Source: Mermis nigrescens
Lineage: Eukaryota; Nematoda; Enoplea; Mermithida; Mermithidae
Assembly: GCA_036768485.1 (NCBI GenBank)
Contig: JAVLUZ010000143.1
Coordinates: 1,483,633-1,547,632, forward strand
Direction: 5' to 3'
Length of the DNA stretch: 64,000 nt
The first letter of the stretch is position 1, and the number at the start of each line of letters is the position of its first letter. The notes under the pieces were generated by a model. That model was given only the letters and a program-made list of their open reading frames with translations. It did no database searches and had not been told where the DNA came from. The position numbers and the translations under genes are program-made. This document shows positions 1 to 12,175 of this stretch, piece after piece.

Positions 1-1195
1 GGAAATGGAAAATGGAAAATTTTCCATTTCCTCTATTTTCAACGGAAAATGGTTAATTTTCAAAATTTTCGGTCGTAAATATCGAAATCATGTCGTTTCT
101 CACCAAATTTCTCTATTTTTGAAGAAATTTCGAAAGCGTAACTAAATATGGAAAAGTCTACAAAAAACGGAAAAAAACGAAAAATTGTTCATTTCTTTGT
201 CTTTTCACTCAAAATTCTCCTCTTTTGAAAAAATTGACCCTCCAAATCCGAAAAAATCGTTATCCACTTCGACTACAACGATTTCGTCGCAGATGGAAAA
301 TCGCCGGAAAATGGAAAAATAGGGTAAAACCCGGAAATGGAAAATGGAAAATTTTCCATTTCCTCTATTTTCAACGGAAAATGGTTAATTTTCAAAATTT
401 TCGGTCGTAAATATCGAAATCATGTCGTTTCTCACCAAATTTCTCTATTTTTGAAGAAATTTCGAAAGCGTAACTAAATATGGAAAAGTCTAAAAAAACG
501 GAAAAAAACGAAAAATTGTTCATTTCTTCGTCTTTTCACACAAAATTCTCCTCTTTTGAAAAAATTGACCTTCCAGATCCGAAAAAATCGTTATCCACTT
601 CGACTACAACAATTTTGTCGCAGATGGAAAATCGCTGGAAAATGGAAAAATAGGGTAAAACCCGGAAATGGAAAATGGAAAATGGAAAATTTTCCATTTC
701 CTTCATTTTCAATAGAAAATGGTTAATTTTCAAAATTTTCGGTCGTGAATGTCGAAATCATGACGTTTCTCACCAAATTTCTTTATTTTTGAAGAAATTT
801 CAAAAGATCAACTAAAAAAATGAACCATTTTCTGTTGAAAATAAAGGAAATGGAAAATTTTCCATTTTCCATTTTCCATTTCCGGGTTTTACCCTATTTT
901 TCCATTTTCCGGCGATTTTCCATCTGCGACGAAATCGTTGTAGTCGAAGTGGATAACGATTTTTTGGATCTGGAAGGTCAATTCTTTCAAAAGAGGAGAA
1001 TTTTGAGTGAAAAGACAAAGAAATGAACAATTTTCAGTTTTATCCATTTTTTTGTAGACTTTTCCATTTTTTAGTTACGCCTTCAAAATTTCTTGAAAAA
1101 TTGAGAAACTTGGTGAAAAACGACATGAGTTTGACATTTACGTCCTAAAATTTTGAAAATAAACCATTTTCCGTTGAAAATAAAGGAAATGGAAA

Positions 1196-1227
<32 letters not shown>

Positions 1228-1665
1228 CCGGGTTTTACCCTATTTTTCCATTTTGCGGCGATTTTCCATCTGCGACAAAATCGTTGTAGTCGAAGTGGAT
1301 AACGATTTTTTCGGATCTGAAAGGTCAATTTTTTCAAAAGAGGAGAATTTTGAATGGAAAGACGAAGAAATGAACAATTTTCAGTTTTTCCCATTTTTTG
1401 TACTTTTTCCATTTTTAGTCACGCTTTCGAAATTTCTTCAAAAATTGAGAAATTTGGTGAAAAACGACATGAGTTTGACATTTACGACCGAAAATTTTGA
1501 AAATGAACCATTTTCCGTTGAAAATAAAGGAAATGGAAAATTTTCCATTTTCCATTTTCCGGCTTTTGCCCATTTTTCCATTTTCCATTTCCATTTTCCA
1601 TTTCCGGCTTTTACCCATTTTCCATTTTCCATTTCCATTTCCGGATTTTACCCACGCCCTGATTT
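1..1665. repeat. Satellite of ~331-342 bp units with an internal orientation switch
   Basis: Units begin with runs of GGAAAATGG and repeat at about 1, 332 and 663. After about 812 the same unit continues in reverse complement, with the marker AACCATTTTC near 824, 1166 and 1507. The array runs off the left edge. It decays into short GGAAAATGG/CCATTTTCC tracts around 1550-1660. The open frames rich in K, W, M, E, N and F on both strands are translations of the satellite, not genes. Confidence 0.9.
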
Positions 1666-1679
1666 CCCAAACATTTCTA

Positions 1680-1900
1680 CACTTCAAAAGCTGAGTTTCA
1701 CATGATTTATCTTTTTGAAAACCAAACTGGCGCGAAATAAAGTCAGTTTTAGACTTTATAAAAGCCATTATGGCTTTGTTCATAATACGCTCCATAATTT
1801 TACAAGTGACACAGCAAAGAGATTTGGACGGCAATTTTCAACTGAAGAATAATCCCCCTTCTTAAAAATTGGTTCTAACAATCTGCCGTCATTTTTCAGT
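1680..1900 (-). pseudogene. Fragment of a non-LTR (LINE-type) reverse transcriptase, frameshifted
   Basis: On the minus strand one frame gives a stretch ending PIFKKGDYSSVENCRP. A second frame continues with CKIMERI, then FISRQFGFQKDKSCETQLL. These match the conserved order in non-LTR retrotransposon RTs: PIFKKGD, NYRPISL, K-ERII, Q-GFRKGRSC-TQLL. The frame changes just after the RP, around 1826-1831, so the coding sequence is broken. Downstream it runs straight into the satellite, so no catalytic YADD box is present. It is a dead remnant. CR1/L2/Jockey-like affinity is likely but not resolved. Confidence 0.75.
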
Positions 1901-2044
1901 GAAAAACCGGGTTAAACCCATTTTGGAATTTTTGGCGAATATGTGTACCAGACCAAATTTAGCAAATGACACACCTTTCGGTAGATCTCGATGAGACGAT
2001 CATTTTACAGAAAAAATTTTGCGTGGGTCTCATTCCAGTCAAGA

Positions 2045-2245
2045 GTTACAGCCATTTGAAGTGTTTATCTCAATACATCGACCTAAGCATCTATACATCG
2101 ACCTAAGCATCTATACATCGACCTAAGCATCTATACAATGACCTGAGCGGGAGCGACCTCGACCTAAGCAGCTTAAAACACCTTTTCAGATATACTAAGC
2201 CTAAGCCTAAGTATATTAGAAGCAAAAACTTAGATTTTCCTATAT
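2045..2245. repeat. 20-bp tandem repeat plus conserved tail, copy 1
   Basis: Four head-to-tail copies of about 20 bp built on CGACCTAAGCATCTATACAT are followed by a conserved tail with CCTAAGCCTAAGTAT and AAAAACTTAGATTTT. The same arrangement recurs at 10610-10820, so this is a dispersed repeat rather than a local expansion. Confidence 0.8.
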
Positions 2246-2256
2246 CTTATCAAGTT

Positions 2257-2532
2257 GGTAATATGAAATCTTTGAACGACAGTAACTCCATCAATAATGC
2301 CGACCCACTCTTAATTTTTTTACTTAAATCAGCTCTAGAATCTCCATCGATTGATGTCACTGCTTGCAACTTTCTTTTTTTCGATTTTCCGATGTTTCTT
2401 TCATATAGTCCCCCCTTGATAATATGATATCTTTAAACGACAGTAAATCCATCAATAATGCCGACCCACTCAAAATTTTTTCATTGAACTCAGCTCCAGA
2501 AACTCTATCGATTGATGTACTGCTTGCAACTT
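2257..2532. repeat. Direct repeat, two ~110-bp copies
   Basis: The segments 2257-2370 and 2424-2532 are near-identical, sharing CATCAATAATGCCGACCCAC and ATCGATTGATGT. They are separated by about 50 bp. They lie next to the RT remnant and may be part of the same dead element. No protein family was recognised in them. Confidence 0.7.
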
Positions 2533-3850
2533 TTCGTTTGGTACACATATTCGCCAGTTTAGCCCCCATTTTCTATTTTTCCAATTCCATTTTCATTTCC
2601 GGATTTTACCCATTTTCGATATTCATTTCCATTTCTGAATTTTGACTACCCACTCAAACCTTAAAATAAATGTCCTGAGCTTGAATTGTTTTTGATAAAC
2701 TACAGTAATTAGCGCTGGCTTGTAATCAGGTTTAAAATCGTACCTGCTGATAAAAATAAGCACTATATCGCCACGATTATTTAATATCACACGGTTCACG
2801 AAGTAAGTTTGCTTTTTCGACGAGCAGTTTAAATACGGTCCTTTAATTTAACTTTAGCTTACTATAACAAGAATAAGACTTATATTATGAATTATAAATT
2901 ATAAATATTATAAATTATAAATCATACCTATAACAAACTATAAATAAATTTTATAATTTGTTTACAATTTTAGCTCTGATGGACAAAACACGGTTGGTTT
3001 ACGCGTGACACGCCTCTAGAAAGCTGATTTCAGATTAATTGCAGCCAGTGGAGGATTTACACCCTGTTTCACGAAGCCTTGTGCATGAAAATCAATTTTC
3101 ATCTTTCAAGTAGCTACAAAAGTGGCTTCTTGGCAGCCTACTGTGATAAAATTTTTCTATAGCTAAACTTTTTATGCTTATCAGTTGTTATGCACACTAT
3201 CGTGATTTTTTGCTTCAGTTTAAACCGCTTTTGTAATCGATTTGCGTTGATTCAGAAATTGCGATCCGTGCACTAGGTTTCTTGAAATAGACTATGGGAT
3301 TTTTTTAAAGGAAGCAGTACCTACTCTAACTTTATCCAAAGGAGTCAAAAACAGGTCCAAAAATTTGCCATTCACACACTGTTAAAAATAATCTGCTGTA
3401 TCTAAGTGAACAATTAGCGTGTAACTGGCTGCCACTAAAAGTTAGCATTATGATGGCACGAAAATTTCGCTTTGATCCAATATGAAAATTAATTTCAACC
3501 GACACTAAAATTTAGTTTTTATCCAACATGAAAATTTTTGTGCTGTCAGTCGCTTCTAGAATACTTACATGAAAATTTTTCCATTGTACGCTAAAAATAG
3601 GTTTGATCGATAAACATGCACATACAAGTATAATGAAGGCGAGATACATTTATTGATTTCAAAAGGACAATGATACGCCTAAAATGTTGAAAACATAATA
3701 GGACGCAGACTGCAACGCTTACTAAAGAAGAAAAGTAAGCGGATAAAAACGATTTACAAAACAGTTGACTGGTAAGAAAAAGTTTTTAACAATAGGCACG
3801 AAGATAGGCACAACAAAATTTGTATGTATATAAGCTATTAAAGCACAGGT
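2533..3850. other. No gene seen
   Basis: AT-rich sequence with short simple tracts, such as TATAAATTATAAAT near 2890-2940. Only short open frames occur and there are no convincing splice-bounded exons. The stretch with AAAATTTAG near 3470-3600 resembles sequence at 11525-11575, suggesting a diffuse repeat. Confidence 0.5.
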
Positions 3851-4330
3851 ACGGATTTAGAGGGGAGTAGGGAGGGACCCCTTTTGTCAAAAAATAGTTG
3901 GGCTCAATAGAGAGGAATGTGTTTTTTAATGATTTTAGCAATTTTTTATCACAATTTTTCAAATTTTGGCTCTTCGCACCAGGTTAGTACTCATAAACGA
4001 CATTTACTGTTTTTTTGACTCTATAGAGTTTATTTTCTTACATTAGAAGAGACCTTTATTTACAGAACAAGGACTTTTTTTACTGATTTTAATGATCTCT
4101 CGAGCATGTTTTGGTGCTTTACGTCGATTTCAAAATTAACAATGCGCATTTTTTGTGAAAAATTTGGAAAATTTCTTACTTTTTCGAACTGATCACAAAG
4201 ATTCAATCTATCAAAAGGTGGCGAAAAATCAATACTATAAGCGAAATGGACGGATTTTTCGAACAATTTTGGACACTATTTAGAAAACATGGGATTCCGC
4301 CACCCCCTCATCAGAAAATACAGGATCGGT
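3850..4330. repeat. Dispersed repeat family H, copy 1
   Basis: This block ends with GGATTCCGCC followed by a C-rich stretch. It has internal TTTTCGAAC/ATTTCAGAAAA-type sequence and is similar to 41990-42275, which ends the same way. Open frames inside are short and unrelated between copies. Confidence 0.45.
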
Positions 4331-4589
4331 CACTGTTAAAGCACATAAAATAATGCAGAACGACAATATTGCATTGTCGAAAATTAACACTGCTTTTTCG
4401 GCAAATCTTTAAGTCTACAATGCACACAACACAAGTCCTTTTCAAATAAAGGAAACCAAACTCCTTAATTTGTCCTGGCCGCGTATAAAAAAGACAAGAA
4501 TTAGACACATAAAAAGGGATCGCGAATATGTCATCTTCCTACATTAAGTTCACTAAGCAAGACGACTAAATGACACAAGCGTCAAAGAT

Positions 4590-5345
4590 GCACTCAGGCG
4601 CAAGGAAAATAAATAGGCGTGGGATCTGGGGGTTTTACACCCCGTGTAGGTTAATGTAGACCCCATTTTATATTCAATAACATTTTTTGCAATTTCACTC
4701 AACCAGACCCCCAGAATTTCTTTCAGCCCATGAATGGTAAGAGGCACACGTGGGCGTGGGGGGTTGGGGGAATGCACCCCCCAGAAGTTGAAATACCCCC
4801 AGAAATCAAAATACCCCCCAGAATTCGAATTTTGAAATTTTTTTGCCTTTTTAGCGATTTTTTGATGCCATTGGATAGTGCTCGATGAGAAACGTCGAAA
4901 ATGGTGTTTTTCTCGCCATACGACCACACCTGGGCGTGGGGGGTTTGGGGGTATGCACCCCCCAGAAACCAAAATACCCCCAGAATTCAATTTTTGAAAA
5001 ATATTTTTCGTTTTTTCCGCAATTTTTTGATGCCAATGGATAGTGCTTGATGAGAAACGTCGAAAAATGGTGTTTTTATTGCCCTACCACCATTTTTAAG
5101 GCCATTTTTTGACTTTCAAAAAATCTTGCACCCCCCAGAATTTTCTTGCTGACCACGTATGCATACGACCACTTTCAAAACCATTTTTTGACCTTCGAAA
5201 ATTTTTTAACCCCCTCCCCAGAATTTTGGTGCTGCCCACCAAGAGGGAAATAACCCCAGAATTCAATTTTTTCGCAATTTTTTGATGCTAATGGATAACT
5301 AATGAAATTTTGTTTATCCGCCATACCACCATTTTTAAGACTACA
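4590..5345. repeat. Repeat family R1, several nested partial copies
   Basis: Units carry GGGCGTGGGGGGTTTGGGGG and CACCCCCCAGAA, then TTTTTTGATGCCA-TGGATAGTGCT and GATGAGAAACGTCGAAAA. The units repeat at roughly 4735, 4915 and 5100. Related copies lie at 20225-20485, 40495-40785, 45765-46030 and 59640-59830. Glycine/proline-rich open frames here come from the C and G runs. Confidence 0.8.
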
Positions 5346-7355
5346 GAAAGAGCGTGAACAATAATTTTACTACTCTGGATTCTAGGGGTTTAACCTCGCC
5401 CTTGACTTTGTGCACCTATATATTACATGCATACAAGGCACAATAAGTTTGTAGTTTAATGCATGGTTTTTATCACTGAGACAGGGCATTGTAGAAATCA
5501 TGCACTGATGAGCAAAACGTAATTCTTGAACAAATGAGTCGCTTGGTTCTCAAAACTGATCAAAGGATACTATTATCTCACCCCTATGCACCTCAGCCTT
5601 GTTAGGTCGCCGCATATCGTGGATATCTCTCTATAAAATTATATAACATTGATTTTATTGATGTTCATTTATCCTCATGATTTAGGGTTAATATATATGC
5701 AGCAGCCTTGAATATTTTTGTATGGCCTAAACTTTTTTGAATATGACACATGGAGTATAAAAACATATTTTACTTTTGTTGCAGCAATGAATGAGATTAT
5801 TTCAAATGGAAGGACATAACTTGATAAAACTTCATAGTACTGCTAATTATAGAAATCGTATCCATAAACGATTTCTTGACACGCAAAGAATCAACGTCTT
5901 TTATAAAAATATTTAACTTGACATCAGGAAATCACAAAAAACCGAAAAAATTTCAAAAATTAGATCCTGGAATTGCACGAATTCTGGGGTCTGTATAGGA
6001 TACAAAAAATTAAGAATTGCTAAAAGAGGAATTAAAAGCGTCTTGAGGTTTTAACAACAGGCTCTACTTACTGATAAAAAGATCACAAAAGGAGAAAAAC
6101 TAAAATACCAATTCTAATGCCTAAGATATATGCAGCAGTTTTAAATATTTTTGTATGACCTAAACTTTTCTGAATATGACACATGGAGTATGAAAAAATA
6201 TTTTATTGTTAAAATAAATTGCTAAAATTTTTTGCGGAATCACTAATTTTTTCATTTTTAACCACAAAAACCTACATATGTGATTGAAAAACGCAAAACA
6301 CGCCAAAAACATTTGTTTTAATATTTAAAATTGCTTCTGAAGGCATGAAATATATTAAATAAAAAACAACTCCTTTGTAGTTGAAAAGGTACATAGAAAT
6401 AAGATTCAACTCACAAGCACATAGTGACTGTAGAGATTTGAATTTCAGAGTGTAAGTTTATGTATATGTACCATTCCTTATAAAAACATCTGAATCCACT
6501 TTTGAAAAGCTTTTCGTTATTTCTGCTAGTATAACATATTCTTGTTGACCTAAGTTGATATAAAAAATTTCAAAAAAACAACAATAGTTGATTTAAGCAT
6601 ACAAGAAGCAAAAAAGTAGGGGGTAAATTGGCTCCATTGCCTTATGTCAAACAATCATTTTGGACCACATTTTCTTGTATTTATCACTAGAAAGAGACAG
6701 CATTGTTAGAAATTCCGAAAAACTAATGTTCTACGCCCAAAAAGGAACTTTAGAAAACTCTTTTAGCCCCCAATCCCAAGAATTCCCATGTTGTGTATGC
6801 ATGGTACAAAGAGTTCAATCATACTTTAAAATCTAGTAATAGATGCTCTGCCATTGTGCGTCGCTAAGCAGCAAATATTCTAAGGATAATTGCATCCGCG
6901 AATTATCTCATGTCGAATATAATGCCAATACTCGTCAAGTGGCAAAATTCGTCCAAAAACAACTAAAAAATGTCAATATTACTAAAACATGAATTGTATC
7001 TTCACACAATATTCAGCACAATAGACTACTTATCGTTAAGCATTTCACATTTTAATTCCTACAAGTTAATTTATCATAAACATACCTAGTTATTTATTAC
7101 TTGTCCTCTTCCATCAAACGAGTTTTTATTAACATAGTTTGTGGACAAGTGAGGGTCATACAGGTAACGGTTGAAAATTCTGAGAGGAAGTCCCTCACTA
7201 TTTCTACAGCGGGGGGATTACTGATCTAATTTGTGGCCAAAAACACTCAAAAATGGTCAAAAACGCAAGTATTCGCCAAAAAGGAGAGGACAAAAAATTC
7301 TGATGTTGGGGGATGGGGAACAACTTACTTTGCATGGGTGTCACAGATGGACGTG
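5345..7355. other. Non-coding stretch with one dispersed direct repeat
   Basis: An 80-bp segment with ATATGACACATGGAGTAT occurs at 5692-5772 and again at 6126-6205. No splice-supported exon was found. The rest is AT-rich single-copy-looking sequence. The last 150 bp grade into family C. Confidence 0.5.
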
Positions 7356-7369
7356 CGGAACTAAGGGTT

Positions 7370-7790
7370 CACACCAGACATGCACGGCATGGGAATTCTG
7401 AGGCGGGGGCGAAATTATAAAATGCCTCTTTTGGGCTCAAGAATTGTAAATACGCGTCGAAAAAAACGTCAATTTTTAGCGTTTTGGACGATACTTTACC
7501 TCTCTAGGGCATAAAAACACAAAAAATTGACAAAAATCAAGAAGTTGAACAAATTGGATAAAATATGGTAAAAACATGTGTATAATGGCGCGAAGCTCCA
7601 AAAATTTAGCACTTTTGAGCAAACAGATAGCTAAAAACACTTAAAAAAGCACCTTTTCTACTAATTGTTTGAAAATTTCTGAGAACTTTCTAAAAATCGC
7701 GAATTCAGTGGGGGGGGGGTGAAAAAATTTCCGAAGGGGTTAAAATTTTTCTGGAAGCTGGAAGCTCCACCCCAAGATCATGTATGGTTT
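7370..7790 (+). repeat. Repeat family C, copy 1
   Basis: Begins CAGACATGCACGGCATGGG. It contains a TCTAGGGCATAAAAACA segment and ATGGCGCGAAGC, and ends near GATCATGTATGG. Same order as copies at 8195, 16970, 8590 (reversed) and 42735 (reversed). A 72-codon frame overlapping its end is not conserved in other copies. Confidence 0.75.
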
Positions 7791-8194
7791 ATACCGCAGA
7801 ATATTTGTGCGCAAGGTAAAACTTTCACAGAGAGGTGATAATCAAAAATTTGGGGATAGCTACGAGCAAGTGCTTGATAAAAAAAGATTCTACTGCAAAA
7901 AAAGGTATTTCGAGCATTTGTGGCAAATACGTATATTGACCTCCATTCGAGCTCACGAACAGTTATTTAAGCATCCTGAACTAAAAATAGCTATTTAGCC
8001 CTATTGGAGAAGGGAGAGTAGCTACAGATCCTTCTGAAACTCAAAGAGAAACGACCAAATAGAATTTCTGAACTCGCAGGGTGTGTGACTGAGTCCAAAA
8101 AGGCTTTACATAGCTAGTTTTCTGAGCCTCAAAAAAACTACATAGCGATGTATTTTCAGTCAAAGTGACTGTATAGCTAAGCCCAGAAGGAGTA

Positions 8195-8580
8195 AGAACC
8201 ATACATGCAAAGCACGGAAGTTCTGAGAGTTGAAACTGTAAAGTGCATTTTTTGGTTCAAAAATGGTAGGTACGCATCAAAAACATCGTTTTTCAGCGTT
8301 TCTGACGATACTCTATCTTTCTAGAGCATAAGAACAAAAAGTTACGAAAAAAATTTTAAAAAAGTCGATACAAATTGAACAAAATATAATCAAAACATGA
8401 ATAATGGCGCGACGCGCCGAAAATTTGACACTTCTGAGCAAGTAGATAGCTAAAATGAAAATTGGGAACTTTAAAAAAAATCGCCAATTCTGGGGGAGGG
8501 GTGAAAAAAATTTTGCGGGGGAGAGGTTAAAATTTTTCCGGGAGGGGGGGCGAAAACCTCTCAAGATCACATATGGTAGT
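8195..8580 (+). repeat. Repeat family C, copy 2
   Basis: Same order of blocks as copy 1: a CATGCAAAGCACGG start, TCTAGAGCATAAGAAC, ATGGCGCGACGCGCC, a G-rich tract and AAGATCACATATGG. It faces the reversed copy that follows, forming an imperfect inverted pair. Confidence 0.75.
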
Positions 8581-8589
8581 ACCCTCTGT

Positions 8590-8935
8590 CACTTATATCA
8601 CGTCCATGTATGCCCCGAAACCCCCCTCCTCGCAAATATTTTTTCACTCCCCGAGAATAGGTGATTTTTTAAGTTTCAAAAATTTTCATAAAAATTCGTA
8701 GGAAAAGCAAAGCATTTTTAGCTATCTATTTGCTCAAAAGTGTCAATATGTTGTGACCTAAATGTATATTGTTCAATTTGCCAGTCTTATTTATGCTCAA
8801 TAAAGATAAAACATAGTCCGGCACGCCAAAAAACGATGTTTTCGACGAGGATCCACCATTTCTAATCTAAAAAACGCACTTCAACCCCCCCCCAAAAATT
8901 CCCATGCTGTATATACATGTCTGCCACCATTCAAA
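8590..8935 (-). repeat. Repeat family C, copy 3 (reversed, partial)
   Basis: Reverse orientation relative to copies 1 and 2. It ends with AATTCCCATGCTGTATATAC and lacks the clear GGCGCTTCGCGCC hairpin block. A low-complexity AATAATAAT tract follows at 8945-9050. Confidence 0.65.
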
Positions 8936-9049
8936 ATAACTTAATTTAATAGTTTAACAATAATACTAATAAAACAATAATCATAATAATAATAATAACA
9001 ATAAAAATAATAGTACCTAATATAGAAATAATAATAATACCTATTTAAG

Positions 9050-9856
9050 CCTTGGTCAGGCCCATTTCCAGGATTCTATTTGGGGGGGGCACAGCAAAGA
9101 TTTTTTAAAGCATAACGGGAGACCAACGGATGAATTTTGGTTAGCAAATTTGGCTACTCGGATACCTTAAATACATTGAGGGTGAAAACAATCTCCTTTA
9201 GGGGTGGGACTTTCTGCTGTGGTGGCGTGCTCAAACGTCTCCCTAAGAGGGTCCGGAAATATTTTGTAAAAAGAGCAATACATTTTTGAATCTTAACGTT
9301 AAAATTTTTAAAAAATCAGTCAAATCACAGTTCTGAATTCACCCTAAAAATGATCAAAGTTCATCAGTAAAATCATAATCAACGCCGAAAAATTACTGTC
9401 ATTCTTCCTTCTTCAACAAATCTTATTTTCTGCATAAAACCTGTGAAGTACAGAAGGCTTAGATGCAAAGTACGCTTTAGGTTGTATAAAGACTAAAACT
9501 GAGTGTTTAACCCGCGTGCTTGGGACTATCTGGATTCTATTTATAATTTTGAAATTTGGCGCGAGACGCCAAAATTTTTTCGCGATTTCCGACTAAAAAG
9601 CGAAGGAGAAATAAAGGAAAAAGCCGTTCTCAGATTTCATTTGGAGGGTGGCACGTGCCCATTTATCCTCCTGGACACGGTCTGAACTTAGTTCATAGTT
9701 TAAAATTATTAATTAAGCCTCTTTCACTTAGCTTGGAAAGAGAATAGAACTGACTTCCTAACATTGTATTCTGACGATTTACCTTTTGAAACCAAAATAA
9801 GTAGCCCTATAAAGAACAAGCTGCACACGGAAGTTGCAAGCATGCATAACACTTAC
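9050..9856. other. Repeat-like, no gene assigned
   Basis: Contains GGCGCGAGACGCC around 9557-9572, reminiscent of the short hairpin found in families C and D, and G-rich blocks. Short open frames of 60-63 codons overlap each other in different frames and look accidental. Confidence 0.4.
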
Positions 9857-9945
9857 TTCAGCTTCAAGAGGGGCATAGACGGCAATGTGATAACGCAACT
9901 GGATGTGGCTGCGAGAATTGCTGCAACATCGCACAACTTGCCCAT
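9857..9945 (-). CDS. Candidate first exon with a signal-peptide-like start
   Basis: On the minus strand an ATG at 9945 opens 29 codons plus 2 bases, ending at a perfect GTAAGT donor. The peptide starts MGKLCDVAAILAATSS and has a hydrophobic core, as expected of a secretion signal. The block is clearly richer in G+C than its surroundings, which favours coding. No following exon with matching phase (one leading base) was found at lower coordinates. The plus strand is also open here and has a TTCAG acceptor-like site, so the strand is uncertain. Confidence 0.3.
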
Positions 9946-10609
9946 AAAATTTTTTATTTTAATACAGCGTGAAGTAGATCGCTGAAAGAGAACATGTGCA
10001 TTTTAAAAAAGAAAATTAAAACATAAGGACACATTATAATATTCTTTTGCTTTAACGCCCATTCTGGTCAAGTCTATGGAACTACGGATACACATAAGAG
10101 GGACAGTGTAGGGGGCAGCTTCTCTCTTGAAGTCGAGGAATTTTTATAAAAGCAAGTGCATGAAAGCAGGAGAGTATGGAGAATTTTTTTACATATTTAC
10201 CATCATAGGATCCAAATATTAAGTCTATTCAATAAGATCGATCAAGTCTTATCTTCTAAAACGAAGCAAGTTTCAAACAAAACTACTCAGGAATCGTTTG
10301 ATTTGCATCTTTCAAAGTCGTACACATTTCAATTTTGCGTCGTAACGTTAAAATCTTTTTTCTTACAATATTTAGGGTGATTGGGAGTAACTTAAGAATA
10401 TGGTACTTTCAAAATAATAAAAAATAAACTTCAGAAGAGCGAATTTTTTTGCTCAGTACTTAGAACATGCCGAAAGAGAGCGCGTAAAAAAATTTCATCC
10501 GTCTAAGATCAATATTACTAAAGCTATGGGTTTCGTTAATTAGCCTCTTCTCGACCTAAGTATTTAAAGATTTAAACAGCTGAATGCAGAATCAAATGTA
10601 GATACCCAA
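9946..10609. other. No gene seen
   Basis: AT-rich sequence with one 74-codon plus-strand frame at 10156-10380 that lacks exon borders or recognisable motifs. An ACTTAAGAATATGGTACTTT motif near 10390 is repeated inverted near 11140, so 10376-11172 may be a weak foldback. Confidence 0.4.
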
Positions 10610-10820
10610 TTTACGTCGACCTAAGCATCTATACATCGACCTAAGCATCTATATATCGATCTAAGCATCTATACATTGATCTAAGCATCTATACATCGAC
10701 CTGAGCGGGAGCGACCTCAACCTAAGCAGCTTAAAACACCTTTTCAGATATACTAAGCCTAAGCCTAAGTATTATAGTATTATAGAAGCAAAAACTTAGA
10801 TTTTTGTATATCTTATCAAT
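10610..10820. repeat. 20-bp tandem repeat plus conserved tail, copy 2
   Basis: Four or five copies of the CGACCTAAGCATCTATACAT unit, then the same tail as in 2045-2245 (GACCT-GAGCGGGAGCGACCTC, CCTAAGCCTAAGTAT). The order and spacing match copy 1. Confidence 0.8.
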
Positions 10821-11634
10821 AAAACCGAAAAAACATGCAAAAAAATATGAAAATTTCTTTAAATTTTTAAAATTCCGAGCAGGTTTTTGCGCCTTTTTTC
10901 TTCTTAATTGCTATGCTTCCTTCCGTAATTTCAGCCCATATTATACATTTCTGACAAATGTGTAAGTCCTTGGATCGAGCCGTTTAATCGTCCCACCCAA
11001 CACTCAAATCGAGAGTTGCCTGCAACTTTACAAGTGTGGCTCAGATTTTCACCAAATTTTTCTTCCGCGCTTCAATTTATCATGTTCTACCAGTTTGGCA
11101 AAAAATTTGACATGCCGTATTCGTTTTGCTCCTTTTCTAAAAGTACCATATTCTTAAGTTTAGCCGGGTGATTGTATAGAAAAATTCACAAACTGCACAA
11201 CTTCAGTAATCGCAAAACAACTTTTTTAATTCATCCTTTAGTCCCGCCTTATTTTAAAAAAGTTAATTTGTTCCCTCACCTCCAAAAAAAAACAAAATCC
11301 TGGATATTAGTCCGCTCCCCTTCGCTAGGCTACACTACTGACGGTGCATGAGAGCGAGACAGCACGTCGCGTCGCGACATTCGCTTGTACACCTCTACAG
11401 TAAGAGAGAGAGGGAGTTTAAGTATTGCTTTTGCAATAAATCATATCACTTGGCTCAGGCTGTTTACGCGCGCTTTAATTCAAGCTGTTTTCGCGCGCTT
11501 AATCACACTAACTTTTCGCTAGGTTCCAATATGAAATTTAATTTCGATAAATTTACACTAAAATTTAGTTTTAGATCTGTGGATTACTGAACATGATACT
11601 AAACTTTTGTGTTACTTCACCGATTTTTTTTAAG
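10821..11634. other. No gene seen
   Basis: Mixed AT-rich and moderately GC-rich sequence. An 80-codon plus-strand frame at 11348-11590 contains Arg/His-rich sequence and a part shared with the diffuse repeat near 3470-3600, so it is not taken as a gene. Confidence 0.4.
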
Positions 11635-12175
11635 AGTGCATGCAGGGCGTTTTACATTGTCTACTTTTATTTAAAATCACTTTTGAAGCGACATTTTTCC
11701 CGAATATTTTAAAATTTTAAACGATTTACTTTAAAAAATCATAAAGTTTCTTTGTTTTTAGCTAAAATCTGGCGCAAAAGCGCCGGAAAATTGCTACAAT
11801 CAAAGCAGAAGAGCTTTAAAGGGCTTTAATTACTGCTCGATCTCCTGATTATTATAGCAATGAACGCAGAACGTCGAAAATTATGAAAAGCTATCCTTGT
11901 GATCGGAGAAATCTATGCTGGAAAAGCTGTTCCTGCTCTTGAAATCGTCTACAACCTATTTTCTGAGCAAAAATATGACATGCGGACCGCCAAGAAAGTA
12001 AATAAATGTTAATACTGATAGGCTAATCCGACGCAAAGTGCCGAAAAAATGTGAGAAATTACGATCACACGGCCAAAAATCATTGTAAATTACATATTTT
12101 TATCTCGTCAATTATTTTTGGCTAATGGGGAGGTGGTCGCTCCTTTCCTTTTAAATCCGCCCCTGATTGCAGTGT
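11635..12175 (-). repeat. Repeat family D, copy 1 (reversed)
   Basis: Family D has a G-rich end reading GGGGCGGATTTAAGGGG in forward sense, a CATTGCAAATTAC segment, GGCGCTTCGCGCC-like palindromes and a TTTACATTGTCTACTTTT end. This copy is reversed. Forward copies are at 16190 and 28655; another reversed copy is at 38440. Confidence 0.75.

Noticed and set aside
225..1834. Overlapping frames rich in Trp, Lys, Met and Phe on both strands
   Set aside because: Translations of the GGAAAATGG satellite. Only the 1680-1900 part carries RT similarity.
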